Of a DNA stretch of 64,000 nucleotides, positions 21,901 to 27,152 are shown in pieces; the first letter of the stretch is position 1; each line of letters starts with the position of its first letter. This DNA is from Archivesica marissinica. Taxonomy: Eukaryota; Mollusca; Bivalvia; Venerida; Vesicomyidae. Made by a program: the position numbers and the translations under genes. The notes under the pieces are model-generated. The model worked only from the letters and a program-made list of their open reading frames with translations, searched no databases and was not told where the DNA came from. Location of the stretch: contig CM026390.1 in assembly GCA_014843695.1 (NCBI GenBank), positions 10,425,890-10,489,889 of the forward strand. The letters are read 5' to 3'.

Positions 21901-23263
21901 ACAAAACTGCCAATTCTTCTGTACATGTATATTATGAACACATACATATCCGTTATTTTGAATTCCTTCATACCGAAAAAATATTTTGCCAAAACCTAAG
22001 TTTGATATACCGGTAAGCGATGTTTACCATATTTCCCAAGATTATGTTTCTCGGAGATCGCAAGCCTACCTGTCTACACGTGTCCCATAATGAATCCTTT
22101 TCCAAGTTTGTTATTGTCAGTTATAACCGTGATATGGGCATACTGGGTAAGAAAACCGCCATAATATCGTATTTAATAAATATGGCGCATATGGCTTACA
22201 TGTAAATAACTTTATATCCGAAACTATGATAATGATGCAATAACGGTGCAGTTCCAGAGCGTAGTGTCAAGCTAGCTATCTCCCAGATTGGTTACCGGCT
22301 CCTTCACTAGTTTCAGCACTTTGGTTCGCAACAGACATTGTGAATGAGTGGACATGGTAAAACGGGGAGTTATATATCGCTTGGCACGTTTCACTCATTA
22401 TTGACACGCTACGGTTTGCTTCTGCGGAAAGATGTTAATTTGAACCAAAACAAACTAATTAATTAATTTAATCATTATTATGAGTCGTTTAATCATTAGT
22501 ACCTGTAGTGAACAAATTCTAATAACTTTAGTTTAATCATATTTCATTGCTCGATTCGTTTTACATATACATGTGAATATAAAACATGACAAATTAAAGA
22601 AAGGCAAACGTATCGGGCCACAAGTTCTAGCAACATTAGTTACTACCTTCCCTGTCCTGCTAATTACTGTCACAGTAAACACCGTCAACTATATTTATTG
22701 ATTGTTTGCACAGACATGGCGGTATATTTGCCGAATTAAAGTCACACTTAGGCGACAAACTTGCACTTTGACGAATGTGAAATACTGCACATTTATACTG
22801 AAGGAACCAGTAAATTTACATAAAACGTAGTCGACTATGTGCAAAATGATAGTATTGAAACACGACATTGACCTACTTTCGGATAACCGTTGAATTTGAC
22901 ATAAGCGATTTCGAGTTAACTGATGCTGTATATAGCTTCATATTTCTCATCAGATTTGTTTATACTGAAATTGATGTGTCTGGCGGTTGTTTCTTAATAT
23001 TATACCAACACTATCATCATTTGGAAATGCTACCTTTTTTGTAAAAACAAAATAATATTTTCCGACTTATAACGTGATTCAATCAACAGTTGGTATGCAA
23101 GACAGACACCCTATAAGCTTTATTAGTGCCGACCTATCAATATCATCAATAGCATGTTGAATCTTGTCTTCCACAGGTTATACAGTTTCTCGAGGACGAG
23201 GTAAAACCAGCCATCAAGTTGTACTCCAATAAACTTGACGAAATATCTGAACTCAACTTGTAA
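887..23263 (+). CDS. ADSL: Adenylosuccinate lyase, 3' eleven coding exons (5' part outside window)
   Basis: Purine biosynthesis enzyme of the fumarase/aspartase superfamily. It cleaves SAICAR to AICAR and adenylosuccinate to AMP, releasing fumarate, and works as a cytosolic homotetramer. The coding parts are 887-931, 3656-3735, 6004-6175, 8134-8180, 9070-9160, 12569-12638, 14495-14642, 17484-17574, 18367-18456, 20136-20312 and 23177-23263. They total 1098 nt, 365 residues plus TAA, and all phases join cleanly. Recalled alignment to the 484-residue human enzyme gives a constant offset of about 119. This puts the catalytic His (human 159) at residue 40 of this fragment, in YTHLQPAQ, and the flexible-loop Ser (human 289) at residue 170, in the signature [38 protein letters not shown] and KQEGGDND are also present. 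The first roughly 119 residues are encoded upstream of base 1. Introns are loaded with SINEs, MITEs and minisatellites. The 3' UTR and poly(A) site were not located. The identity is very secure from continuous family similarity. Confidence 0.96.
935..2700. repeat. 21-bp minisatellite in ADSL intron a, starting at the splice donor
   Basis: The unit is gtacgatcgatgtgagctctt with variants (aactctt, gagatga). It starts with two 24-bp units three bases after the donor of exon 887-931. A 483-bp block (23 units) around 1626-2108 is repeated almost exactly at 2109-2591. Because the unit is a multiple of 3, long ORFs run through on both strands. They are artefacts. Confidence 0.95.
3146..3343 (-). mobile_element. 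SINE family C copy
   Basis: The reverse complement begins GAAAGTCGTGATAGCGAAAT and has a tRNA-like head, B box gagttcgagccc, the cattcctgatggaatcca body and a tagtttatacaaattta-type tail. Confidence 0.75.
3470..3633. mobile_element. MITE with TACAGTCAAACCTGT ends
   Basis: 164 bp with inverted ends tacagtcaaacctgt / acaggtttgactgta. The internal sequence has inverted gctgcttaatagagg motifs. Relatives are at 13512-13760 and 54003-54182. TA-type flanks suggest a mariner-like origin (inference). Confidence 0.7.
3656..3735 (+). CDS. ADSL: ADSL coding exon b, catalytic His exon
   Basis: Acceptor tttctag, donor gtatgt. It encodes [15 protein letters not shown] then [12 protein letters not shown], with the last Gln codon split CA|A. 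The His of THLQ is the family's catalytic histidine. PCLAYTHLQ replaces the PTLGFTHFQ I recall for the family: T to C, G to A, F to Y and F to L. A 164-bp inverted-repeat MITE ends 22 bp upstream of the exon. Confidence 0.93.
3772..4030 (+). mobile_element. SINE family G copy
   Basis: Head gccttcatggccgagtggataa, then cacttgcccatcactgctg, and the 3' body ttatttcatgtgagtaagctatccagctggc ending near gatgttaaacaccaaaa. Other copies are at 13050 and 14217. Confidence 0.65.
4117..4357. mobile_element. TTAA-flanked MITE, family 1
   Basis: Near-identical to 145-384, with ttaa cccattcaacacc ... ggtgttgaaaggg ttaa. Confidence 0.78.
4490..4640 (-). mobile_element. SINE family C, 3' portion
   Basis: tagtttatacaaatttattttagctcgattgcgaaac tail plus the ctcgagacctcattcctgatgg body in reverse. 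The tRNA-like head is missing or replaced by unrelated sequence. Confidence 0.6.
4868..5105 (+). mobile_element. SINE family D copy
   Basis: Head ggctgtccaattagcacagtggttagcgc with A box, degenerate B box, then the agatcggacaggtgcgttttctcagg body and a gagtgattaatataagttg 3' end shared with family C. Confidence 0.7.
5193..5440 (+). mobile_element. SINE family A copy
   Basis: gccgcctccgtggtcgagtggttcaggtcgctgacttg, then the ggttcaagcccc B box and the family A body. The 3' end differs, carrying a cagcgacgataaata tail as in family B. Confidence 0.7.
5801..5965. mobile_element. Inverted-repeat MITE upstream of ADSL exon c
   Basis: Ends aatgagagacatcggtcagttactgcccctgaatac / gtattcaggggcaataactagtctctcatt are inverted repeats. 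A related copy lies at about 10066-10376. The right end is only 38 bp from the exon at 6004. Confidence 0.65.
6004..6175 (+). CDS. ADSL: ADSL coding exon c
   Basis: Acceptor tctttcag, donor gtaaca. The first base completes Gln, then [32 protein letters not shown] and [18 protein letters not shown] follow, ending FDGDGGK. This is one of the most conserved ADSL segments and contains the KGTTGTQ substrate-binding region. Confidence 0.97.
6244..6365 (-). mobile_element. SINE family D fragment
   Basis: ttttagttggtgcggttgaaacg...gagaaaacccacctgttcgatctggtgaccacc is the reverse complement of the family D body. The tRNA-like head is lost. Confidence 0.5.
6657..6871. repeat. 31-bp minisatellite, seven units, ADSL intron c
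   Basis: Seven almost identical units of acatataaggaatgcactg-tttggtcaaaca in the intron between exons c and d. One unit has gag for gaa. Confidence 0.93.
7194..7316. repeat. Short inverted repeat (possible MITE)
   Basis: aatctgaggcgtattattg and caataatacgcttcagatt are inverted repeats separated by about 85 bp. No target duplication was resolved. Confidence 0.5.
7851..8089. mobile_element. TTAA-flanked MITE, family 2
   Basis: ttaaccctttccctcgtagagatttagg ... gcttctatgagggaaaaggttaa, about 239 bp, bounded by TTAA. Copies are at 17201, 20537 and 51136 (inverted). Confidence 0.75.
8134..8180 (+). CDS. ADSL: ADSL coding exon d (47-bp small exon)
   Basis: Acceptor ttttttcag, donor gtatgt. Encodes [15 protein letters not shown] plus CA of the next Gln. 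Matches the VEQLDKMVTEKAGFK segment of the family. The reading frame continues open past the donor for two codons, but phase and homology place the boundary at 8180. Confidence 0.94.
8538..8976 (-). mobile_element. SINE family B, full copy plus adjoining 3' partial copy
   Basis: In reverse, acggatctgtagtccagtggtaa...cgcaggttcgatcccccgtctgaccctaataaaattaa with A and B boxes, then the gtctttcag body and cgacgataaataaacg tail. A second, headless body (8538-8735) abuts it. Confidence 0.75.
9070..9160 (+). CDS. ADSL: ADSL coding exon e
   Basis: Acceptor tgttttag, donor gtaaca. The first G completes Gln. The rest reads [15 protein letters not shown] then [15 protein letters not shown], the [10 protein letters not shown] segment typical of ADSL. 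Ends in phase 0. A 36-bp tandem array begins about 60 bp into the following intron. Confidence 0.96.
9219..9415. repeat. 36-bp minisatellite, ADSL intron e
   Basis: About 5.5 units of tatctatgtatcactaatgc-atggctgcctatacgt beginning 58 bp after the exon e donor. One unit is shortened to about 19 bp. Confidence 0.92.
10066..10376. mobile_element. Degenerate relative of the 5801-5965 MITE
   Basis: Left end aatgagagacattcgtcagttactgcccctgaatactcc matches the other copy. The right end, ctagctctctcatt, is weakly inverted. Confidence 0.45.
10384..10624. mobile_element. TTAA-flanked MITE, family 1 (opposite orientation)
   Basis: ttaaccctttcaacacc ... ggtgttgaatgggttaa. Near-identical to 4117-4357 read in reverse. 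Confidence 0.78.
11104..11594. mobile_element. TTAA-flanked MITE, family 3, split by a SINE
   Basis: ttaacccatttcattctggatac ... gtatccagaatctaatgggttaa with internal gcaaacaacatagatc-type hairpins. It is interrupted at 11213-11478 by a family A SINE. Confidence 0.78.
11213..11478 (+). mobile_element. SINE family A with 15-bp target duplication
   Basis: Complete copy: tccgcctccgtggtcgagtggttaagg A box, cacgggttcgagccccgctc B box, body, and (ataac)n tail. It is flanked by exact duplications of ctgaatagcaaacag at 11198-11212 and 11479-11493, inside a family 3 MITE. The TSD shows retrotransposition. Confidence 0.88.
11603..12065. mobile_element. DNA element with TACCGTATATACTCG inverted ends
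   Basis: Ends taccgtatatactcggccataagtcgac and gtcgacttatg-type sequence ending tatacggta are inverted. Internal copies of the cgacttatggccgagt motif are present. About 463 bp and non-coding. Confidence 0.65.
12569..12638 (+). CDS. ADSL: ADSL coding exon f
   Basis: Acceptor ctcctcag, donor gtaaca. Encodes [18 protein letters not shown] then EKDQI plus the first base of Gly. Matches [24 protein letters not shown] of the family. Confidence 0.96.
12660..12776 (-). mobile_element. SINE family D, head region
   Basis: In reverse, ggctgtccgattagcgctgtggttagcacgct...gggttcgatcctcggaccgggtag with clear A and B boxes, followed by the gtatgcgagatggtatggtagtcacc body. The 3' half is missing. Confidence 0.65.
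13050..13258 (+). mobile_element. SINE family G copy
   Basis: aaagtggcagagtggttaaaattgttgac, B box tgttcgaatccc, then attatttcatgtgaggaaactatccagctgg and a cgacattaaactccaaaaacaaacaagc 3' end. Confidence 0.7.
13512..13760. mobile_element. MITE with TACAGTCAAACC ends
   Basis: tacagtcaaacctctcc ... ggaggtgggactgta imperfect inverted ends. Related to 3470-3633. Confidence 0.55.
13803..14096 (+). mobile_element. SINE family B copy
   Basis: cgacagacggatctgtattccagtgataacacgctagactgg head, ggttcgatccccc B box, gtctttcagatggg body, caggaggcgttgctgatatggg and a aaataaacgtaaaacacac end. Confidence 0.78.
14217..14430 (+). mobile_element. SINE family G copy
   Basis: tgttcattgttggcaagtggttacggtcatcgacttcatatcacttgcccgtcaccgctgcaggttcgaatctc, then the family G body. 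It ends 65 bp upstream of ADSL exon g. Confidence 0.6.
14495..14642 (+). CDS. ADSL: ADSL coding exon g, fumarate-lyase signature exon
   Basis: Acceptor tatgcag, donor gtgaca. Encodes [34 protein letters not shown] and [16 protein letters not shown]. It holds the superfamily signature SSxMPxKRNP, whose first Ser is the catalytic base on the mobile loop. Confidence 0.97.
14745..14895 (-). mobile_element. SINE family C, 3' portion
   Basis: tagtttatgcaaatttattttagctcgattgcg tail and catcgccatgaaggagagagaagaagcaatgtggaa body in reverse. It lies about 100 bp downstream of exon g. Confidence 0.6.
15372..16207. repeat. 38-bp minisatellite, about 22 units, ADSL intron g
   Basis: Unit aaggctttcatggtgtttct-ggagttgtgtctaaattg. 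Related longer units that also contain gtgatcctcaaagc occur outside the gene at 26066-26122 and 26639-26735. The array therefore seems to have grown from a dispersed repeat. Confidence 0.94.
16222..16464 (+). mobile_element. SINE family C, full copy
   Basis: gtggaagtcgtgatagcgcagtggaagcacg A box, ccgagttcgagtcccac B box, cgttacgattgtgcccttaggcaagg body, and tataaact tail. It abuts the 38-bp array. Confidence 0.78.
16540..16680. repeat. Two-copy 66-bp tandem duplication
   Basis: ctgaccaagcttgaccataagcattcttgcttcgacctttcacagatttctctggggttac occurs twice in a row with few differences. Confidence 0.75.
16765..16945 (+). mobile_element. SINE family C copy
   Basis: atgaagtcgtgatagcgtagtggatgcgcg ... 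ggagtttgagccccac ... ttcatcaggaatgaggtatcgagagg. The 3' end is truncated into AT-rich sequence. Confidence 0.73.
17201..17441. mobile_element. TTAA-flanked MITE, family 2
   Basis: ttaaccctttccttcatagagatttagg ... cttctatgagggaaagtgtttaa. It ends 43 bp before ADSL exon h. Confidence 0.75.
17484..17574 (+). CDS. ADSL: ADSL coding exon h
   Basis: Acceptor atttcag, donor gtataa. The first G completes Arg. It encodes [15 protein letters not shown] then [15 protein letters not shown]. Phase 0 at the 3' end. Confidence 0.96.
17662..17884 (+). mobile_element. SINE family C copy
   Basis: gtggaagccgtgatagagcagtgttagcgcg ... aggagtttgcgcccag ... ccatcaggaatgaggcctcgagagtgattaatata and a aaatttgtatatta tail. 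Confidence 0.73.
17900..18070 (-). mobile_element. Degenerate SINE family B fragment
   Basis: tcttttacatgcccagtgtaaagcaccg ... gaaagacttcatattattagggtcagaggggatcgaacctgcaatccctggatt is family B in reverse, with a diverged head. A similar variant is at 62335-62525. Confidence 0.6.
18367..18456 (+). CDS. ADSL: ADSL coding exon i, with its 5' splice site amplified in tandem
   Basis: Acceptor aatatatag. Encodes [15 protein letters not shown] then [15 protein letters not shown], 30 codons, phase 0 at both ends. The homology-supported donor is CGACAA|gtaagt at 18457. The next 27 bp end in a stronger match, GACAG|gtaagt at 18484, and using it would add nine in-frame residues, VSTVQADRQ. Further downstream copies cross an in-frame TGA. 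The 3' boundary is therefore 18456 or, less likely, 18483. Confidence 0.93.
18457..18912 (+). repeat. 27-bp minisatellite made of the ADSL exon i donor splice site
   Basis: Four units (18457-18564), two diverged spacer units carrying gttagaaccaatatagtg, then ten units (18616-18885) and a closing diverged unit. The consensus is gtaagtacagtac followed by aagctgatagacag. The second half copies the exon end agctgatcgacaa and the first half copies the start of the intron. Each junction between units thus recreates CAG|gtaagt. The array reads open in the exon frame through unit 1 only. Unit 2 contains TGA. Confidence 0.95.
19713..19897. mobile_element. TTAA-flanked MITE, family 1, internally deleted
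   Basis: ttaaccctttcaaca joined directly to aaatcacatttggacaagttc, then the standard right half to ggtgtggaaagggttaa. About 55 bp of the left arm is missing. Confidence 0.72.
20136..20312 (+). CDS. ADSL: ADSL coding exon j
   Basis: Acceptor tttttcag, donor gtctgt (a weak consensus). Encodes [47 protein letters not shown] and [12 protein letters not shown], 59 codons, phase 0 at both ends. KQEGGDNDL and DPSxFTGRAxxQV are ADSL hallmarks. Confidence 0.97.
20537..20775. mobile_element. TTAA-flanked MITE, family 2
   Basis: ttaaccctttccttcatagag ... gcttctatgagggaaagggttaa. Confidence 0.76.
20904..21134. repeat. Two-copy tandem duplication of about 115 bp, ADSL intron j
   Basis: ttttcaccaaatgacaacaattc ... 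cctagcccttgaaatggtgaacatgtgtaaaatactgg is present twice with small indels. Confidence 0.78.
21236..21482 (+). mobile_element. SINE family B copy
   Basis: agacggatctgtagtccagtggttaacacgc, caggttcgatcccccgtctgaccctaataaaatta, standard body, ending in aaataaacgtaaaacacacaca. About 30 bp of the 3' body is deleted. Confidence 0.78.
21524..21730 (+). mobile_element. SINE family F (tRNA-headed)
   Basis: gcctgtgtggcgtagtggttaaggtgtcc A box and aggatcgaacctcgcc B-box-like segment, then an unrelated body. This is the only copy seen in the window. A diverged tRNA pseudogene is possible. Confidence 0.5.
21740..23170. other. Rest of ADSL intron j: nothing recognised
   Basis: AT-rich single-copy-looking sequence with no coding similarity on either strand. 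ORFs here are short and have no family resemblance. Confidence 0.5.
23177..23263 (+). CDS. ADSL: ADSL terminal coding exon
   Basis: Acceptor cttccacag. Encodes [15 protein letters not shown] then [13 protein letters not shown] and a TAA at 23261-23263. Corresponds to the QRFLEEEV...L C-terminus of the family. No clear AATAAA was seen in the next few hundred bases, so the transcript end is not called. Confidence 0.95.
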   Translation, partial: VIQFLEDEVKPAIKLYSNKLDEISELNL

Positions 23264-23933
23264 TGTAAGCCGACCATTATGTTGAAGATAAAGTGAACCA
23301 GCCAGTATGTTATACTCGGCCATGAAGTATGAAATGTCACGTGATACAGTCGTACAGGTATTACAAACTTGGGCAGGAAATATATATGCTGAAGATGGAA
23401 TTCCGGCATATGGTCCATTGATATTAATTTTCAGTGTTAGTGGTACAGGTCACTATAAATGGAAGGTGCTCAACAAAGCTATTATCATTCCGATTCAGTT
23501 GGAACATAGTTTATGAGGTCACAGTTTATGAGGTCACGCTTCAAGTAAGCCGACAAATGATGCTCAACAAACATTTCAAGTAACAGATTTAGGTATATAC
23601 ACAATAACCATATGAACATGTATGCATATTTGAACTGCAGAAAGAGTATAAACCACATGCATACATGCATCTAGTGCATTCTACCCTTCAATTTGACTAC
23701 AACTAACCGACTGTTATAGCCGACAGTTTGGTACCGTAATTTCTACAGGTACTCGGCTGTAAATTATAACAGATTGATCATTTACTTTCGGTAATAAGTA
23801 CTTCAGTTTTGTCCGTAAGATAATCTACCGGTATATTCATACTATTGTTCAATGCCTGCATGTTTGCTGCAAGTCAGTTTTGTTCTTGCCTTTTGATGAT
23901 TTTATGCATTTAATTATTTCCTAGTACAAAATG
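23264..23933. other. ADSL 3' flank
   Basis: Presumably contains the ADSL 3' UTR. It has repeated gtaagccgac motifs (23266, 23545) and no recognised gene. The poly(A) site is not identifiable by eye. Confidence 0.4.
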
Positions 23934-25814
23934 TACCGTATTTATCGATGTATAACGTGCTATCATGTATAACGCGCACCCACTTTTTGGCACGAAAATC
24001 AGTGAAAAACTTGGTTCTGGTGTATACTGCGCACCGTAAATTTTCACAAGCCCAAATTTCTCAAGATACGATATAATCACCCTCTATGGTTTATATATTC
24101 CGATAGAAAAAGAAGAAATTGTGGAGGCCTATGTTGTGCATGGTTTTGAAATATTAACATACTCCATGATTTTTGTATTCCCGTACAAAAAGAAAAAATC
24201 GTGCGGGCCTACGTCCGGAAGTGCATGGTTTTGATAAATCCCCAACGCCGTACTGTGTTCCGACCTTGCGACTGCCACGAGCCTCTGCATACTTGATAGT
24301 GGAGATTTTTTTATTACGTTTATTTATCGTCGCTACCGGTTACCCATATGAGCGACGCCTCCTGAAGATATTAGTCATTTTAGATTTTGGAGGATAGTGC
24401 AATGATACAGACAGAGACCCATTCCAGAGTCTCCTCTGGGTCTTTTACGTGCACGGTGTAAAGCACCGACACAAGACCTCGGTTTAACGTCCCATCTGAA
24501 AGACTTAATTTTATTAGGGTCAGACGGGGGGATCGAACCTGCGATCCCTGGATTACCAGTCCAGCGTGTTACCACTGGACTACAGATCCGTCTGTAATAA
24601 TGGAGAGCTTATCTCTAGCAGTGTAGGGGTTTCTGAATTTTAAGTACTGTGACAATAACTGAGATTTGACAATTCTGAGTTGTATTTTGAGCGATAGAAC
24701 GAACGATGTAGTTTTGTTTAAAGTCGCCACCGCATAAATGCATTTGGGCGACTGAACTTTCTAAGTTGTTTATGTTGATTTCTCTCTAAGTTGTTTATGT
24801 TGACGAAGCTGTGAAGGCATCCTCGTTCTTCAGGGTGACAAGTCCTGGTTTCTCTTTCTAATGGGTCCTCTGTAGGGCCACCCTCCTCACTGTTGGTCAC
24901 CCCGCAGCAGCATTAATACGGATCTGACAGTTAAACATCTGGTCGTCGATTGTCACTCAGGGGAGCGTGGATGCCACGACTGTTGCCGCTCCCTCAGGTC
25001 GGCCGTCTCGTCTATCCGCCGGAGAAGTAGAAGAATGAAGAGAAAGTGTCTTGAGCGATAGATATCAATCAACGGAGTGTACTGCTTGTCTAATGACAGC
25101 TTCTATGACATTGAATTAAATATGCATAAAGTGATAATTATTTTCTCAAACTTCTCAACACCTACTTAAATTTCTTAACACCTCAAATATGTCCATGCAA
25201 ACTTCAAAATGCGTCAAACTAATTAACAGGGACCCCATTGTATTGGGTATATAAACAGTGTTACAAACAATTTGTTAAAAGCTAACACATTATTTGTATT
25301 ATGTTTTTAAGAATTACATTTTAATATTTCTAATAAAGAAACAAATAAATATATTTAAAACATATGATATATGATCTCAATATCTCCGATAAACTATAAA
25401 TTCCAATGTTCTGTTATCTTACCTACATAGAGCTCAATACCACCTAAGAATCGCTTTATACAATATAGTACAAAAATGTACGGGAAATAGACAATCAATA
25501 GAATCACGTTTCAACATCCGCCATTGTAAGTTTTTGATGAAATTTCCCAAATTCAAAGCAAATAAATGCTATCTATGTTCATAGTTGGTCTAAAGCAATG
25601 CCATTATATATATCATCGGTACATTGTTAGAACAGTTATTTTATAATGTTTGCCAAACATACCTACTTATTGAAAAGTGGTGGGGACGATGTGGGTCGAA
25701 ATTTTGCCTGGAAAAAAATGTTGTGAAGGCTGTACCCGTGTATAATGCGCACTAGACAAATTCCTCAAGGATTTCAGTAATAAAAGTGCGCGTTATACAT
25801 AGCAGATGACGGTA
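23934..25814. mobile_element. Inverted-repeat DNA element of about 1.9 kb between ADSL and ZDHHC4
   Basis: Left end taccgtatttatcgatgtataacgtgc with an inner tataacgcgcaccc. Right end gtgcgcgttatacatagcagatgacggta is its imperfect inverse. No transposase ORF was seen. A family B SINE sits inside at 24317-24596, and a solo end-like fragment is at 8277-8378. Confidence 0.6.
24317..24596 (-). mobile_element. SINE family B, full copy nested in the 1.9 kb element
   Basis: cgtttatttatcgtcgctaccggttacccatatgagcgacg ... cagacggggggatcgaacctgcgatccctggatt ... ggactacagatccgtctg in reverse, with intact A and B boxes. Confidence 0.8.
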
Positions 25815-26065
25815 CATGTATTTCCCAGTACATGTATTTCCCAGTATTCCACATTTATTATTTTGGTTCCAACATTATATGTCATCATTGATAGATAGTT
25901 GTTATATGTGGATTTCTGTGTCGGAAGCTACCTTTTCTTCAATCTCAAACTTCAGATTGGTTTAGCCGAGACTAAATCTTTGAATCAACCAATCAAATTA
26001 ACTGAACTTTAGTTTGTCTGAGAAAAGTTGTATAGCCTCTGACGCTGGCCTGAGGTTATAAAACC

Positions 26066-26735
26066 TCATGGAATGGTGTCTAATTTGAAGGTGATCATCA
26101 AAGCTTTCATGATGTTTCTGGAATGGTGTAACATAATGACTGTTTACAAAATAGTTAGTCAAGGTGATTAGAGGAAGCTTAATCCCATCATTTATATATT
26201 GTGAAAAAGTGCAGAAACATGGGGTATTAGGTCGCCTGGTGTATTCGCTATTACTGCATGGTTGATTGTATACCTGAGGGAATGCACTAAAGGAGACTGG
26301 ACTGCAGGATAGATAAGATGCACCCGAGTTCGATAAACATGGTTTTGACAGAAGCTATAAATTGTAGGCTCAGTTTAGCTATCGAACCAGTTGTACAAAC
26401 AAACATGTCCGTGGGAATTGGCAGCTGAGCTGGTAATCAACATTGTCCAAATACCAGATTGAGTGTGCCTAAGCGGATATAGAACTGGTTTTCATTGGTA
26501 ACCAATTCTGTAAAATGTAGTCGCATTTGGCTGCACCTTGTTAGCAAGGTGGGCAGCCATGTTGTGGGGATATTAAAACATGGTGCACAGCACTTTGGGA
26601 GAGAGATTCATTTTGGTTCTATTACTGAAAACTGAACAAGCTTTCATGATGTTTCTGGAATGGTGCCTAAATTGGAGGAGGTCCTCAAAGCTTTCATGAT
26701 GTTTCTGGAATGGTGCCTAAATTGGAGGCAGCATT
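26066..26735. repeat. Dispersed relatives of the 38-bp ADSL minisatellite
   Basis: One unit near 26066-26122 and two tandem units at 26639-26735 of aaagctttcatgatgtttctggaatggtgcctaaattggagg. These lie in the ADSL/ZDHHC4 intergenic region just past the ZDHHC4 stop codon. Confidence 0.75.
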
Positions 26736-26816
26736 CAGCAACTCTAGAGTGGTGATTCACTTCCAACTATACAGAGCTTCCAGTAGCATGAAATACAACA
26801 CACACACACTATCTTA

Positions 26817-27152
26817 TCAACTCACTTTTATTTTAGATCTAATAAAGTGATGTGGAAAGACAACTTCCAAACAATTATTCAGTAATCCGCGCGAAAATGG
26901 TCGGTATACAGATGTGACATTATAACAGTATATCTTAGACTGGTCAGTGTCATTGCTAGCTAAACGTCCCTGGCAATAAGCACATTCCTCGGAGTGTTTC
27001 GTCTGTAGTTCCTGCAGTTTGTAGCGCTCGTTGGTCGTCTGGTTTGACCAGATGAGATATAAATGCTGGATAAGGAACACGCCTACTAGTATTGTCAGTA
27101 CCACTACGGCGATGACCAGGAACACGAGACGAGGAAGCTCCATAAACAAATG
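26817..27152 (-). CDS. ZDHHC4: ZDHHC4 terminal coding exon
   Basis: Acceptor tataatttcag. Encodes [35 protein letters not shown] and [14 protein letters not shown], then a Cys-containing tail ending RSKIKVS and TGA at 26819-26817. It contains the last membrane helix and the TTxE motif. The [14 protein letters not shown] tail resembles the SHGLRSNLQEIFLP end of ZDHHC4. Confidence 0.94.
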   Translation of the reverse strand, partial: HLFMELPRLVFLVIAVVVLTILVGVFLIQHLYLIWSNQTTNERYKLQELQTKHSEECAYCQGRLASNDTDQSKIYCYNVTSVYRPFSRGLLNNCLEVVFPHHFIRSKIKVS

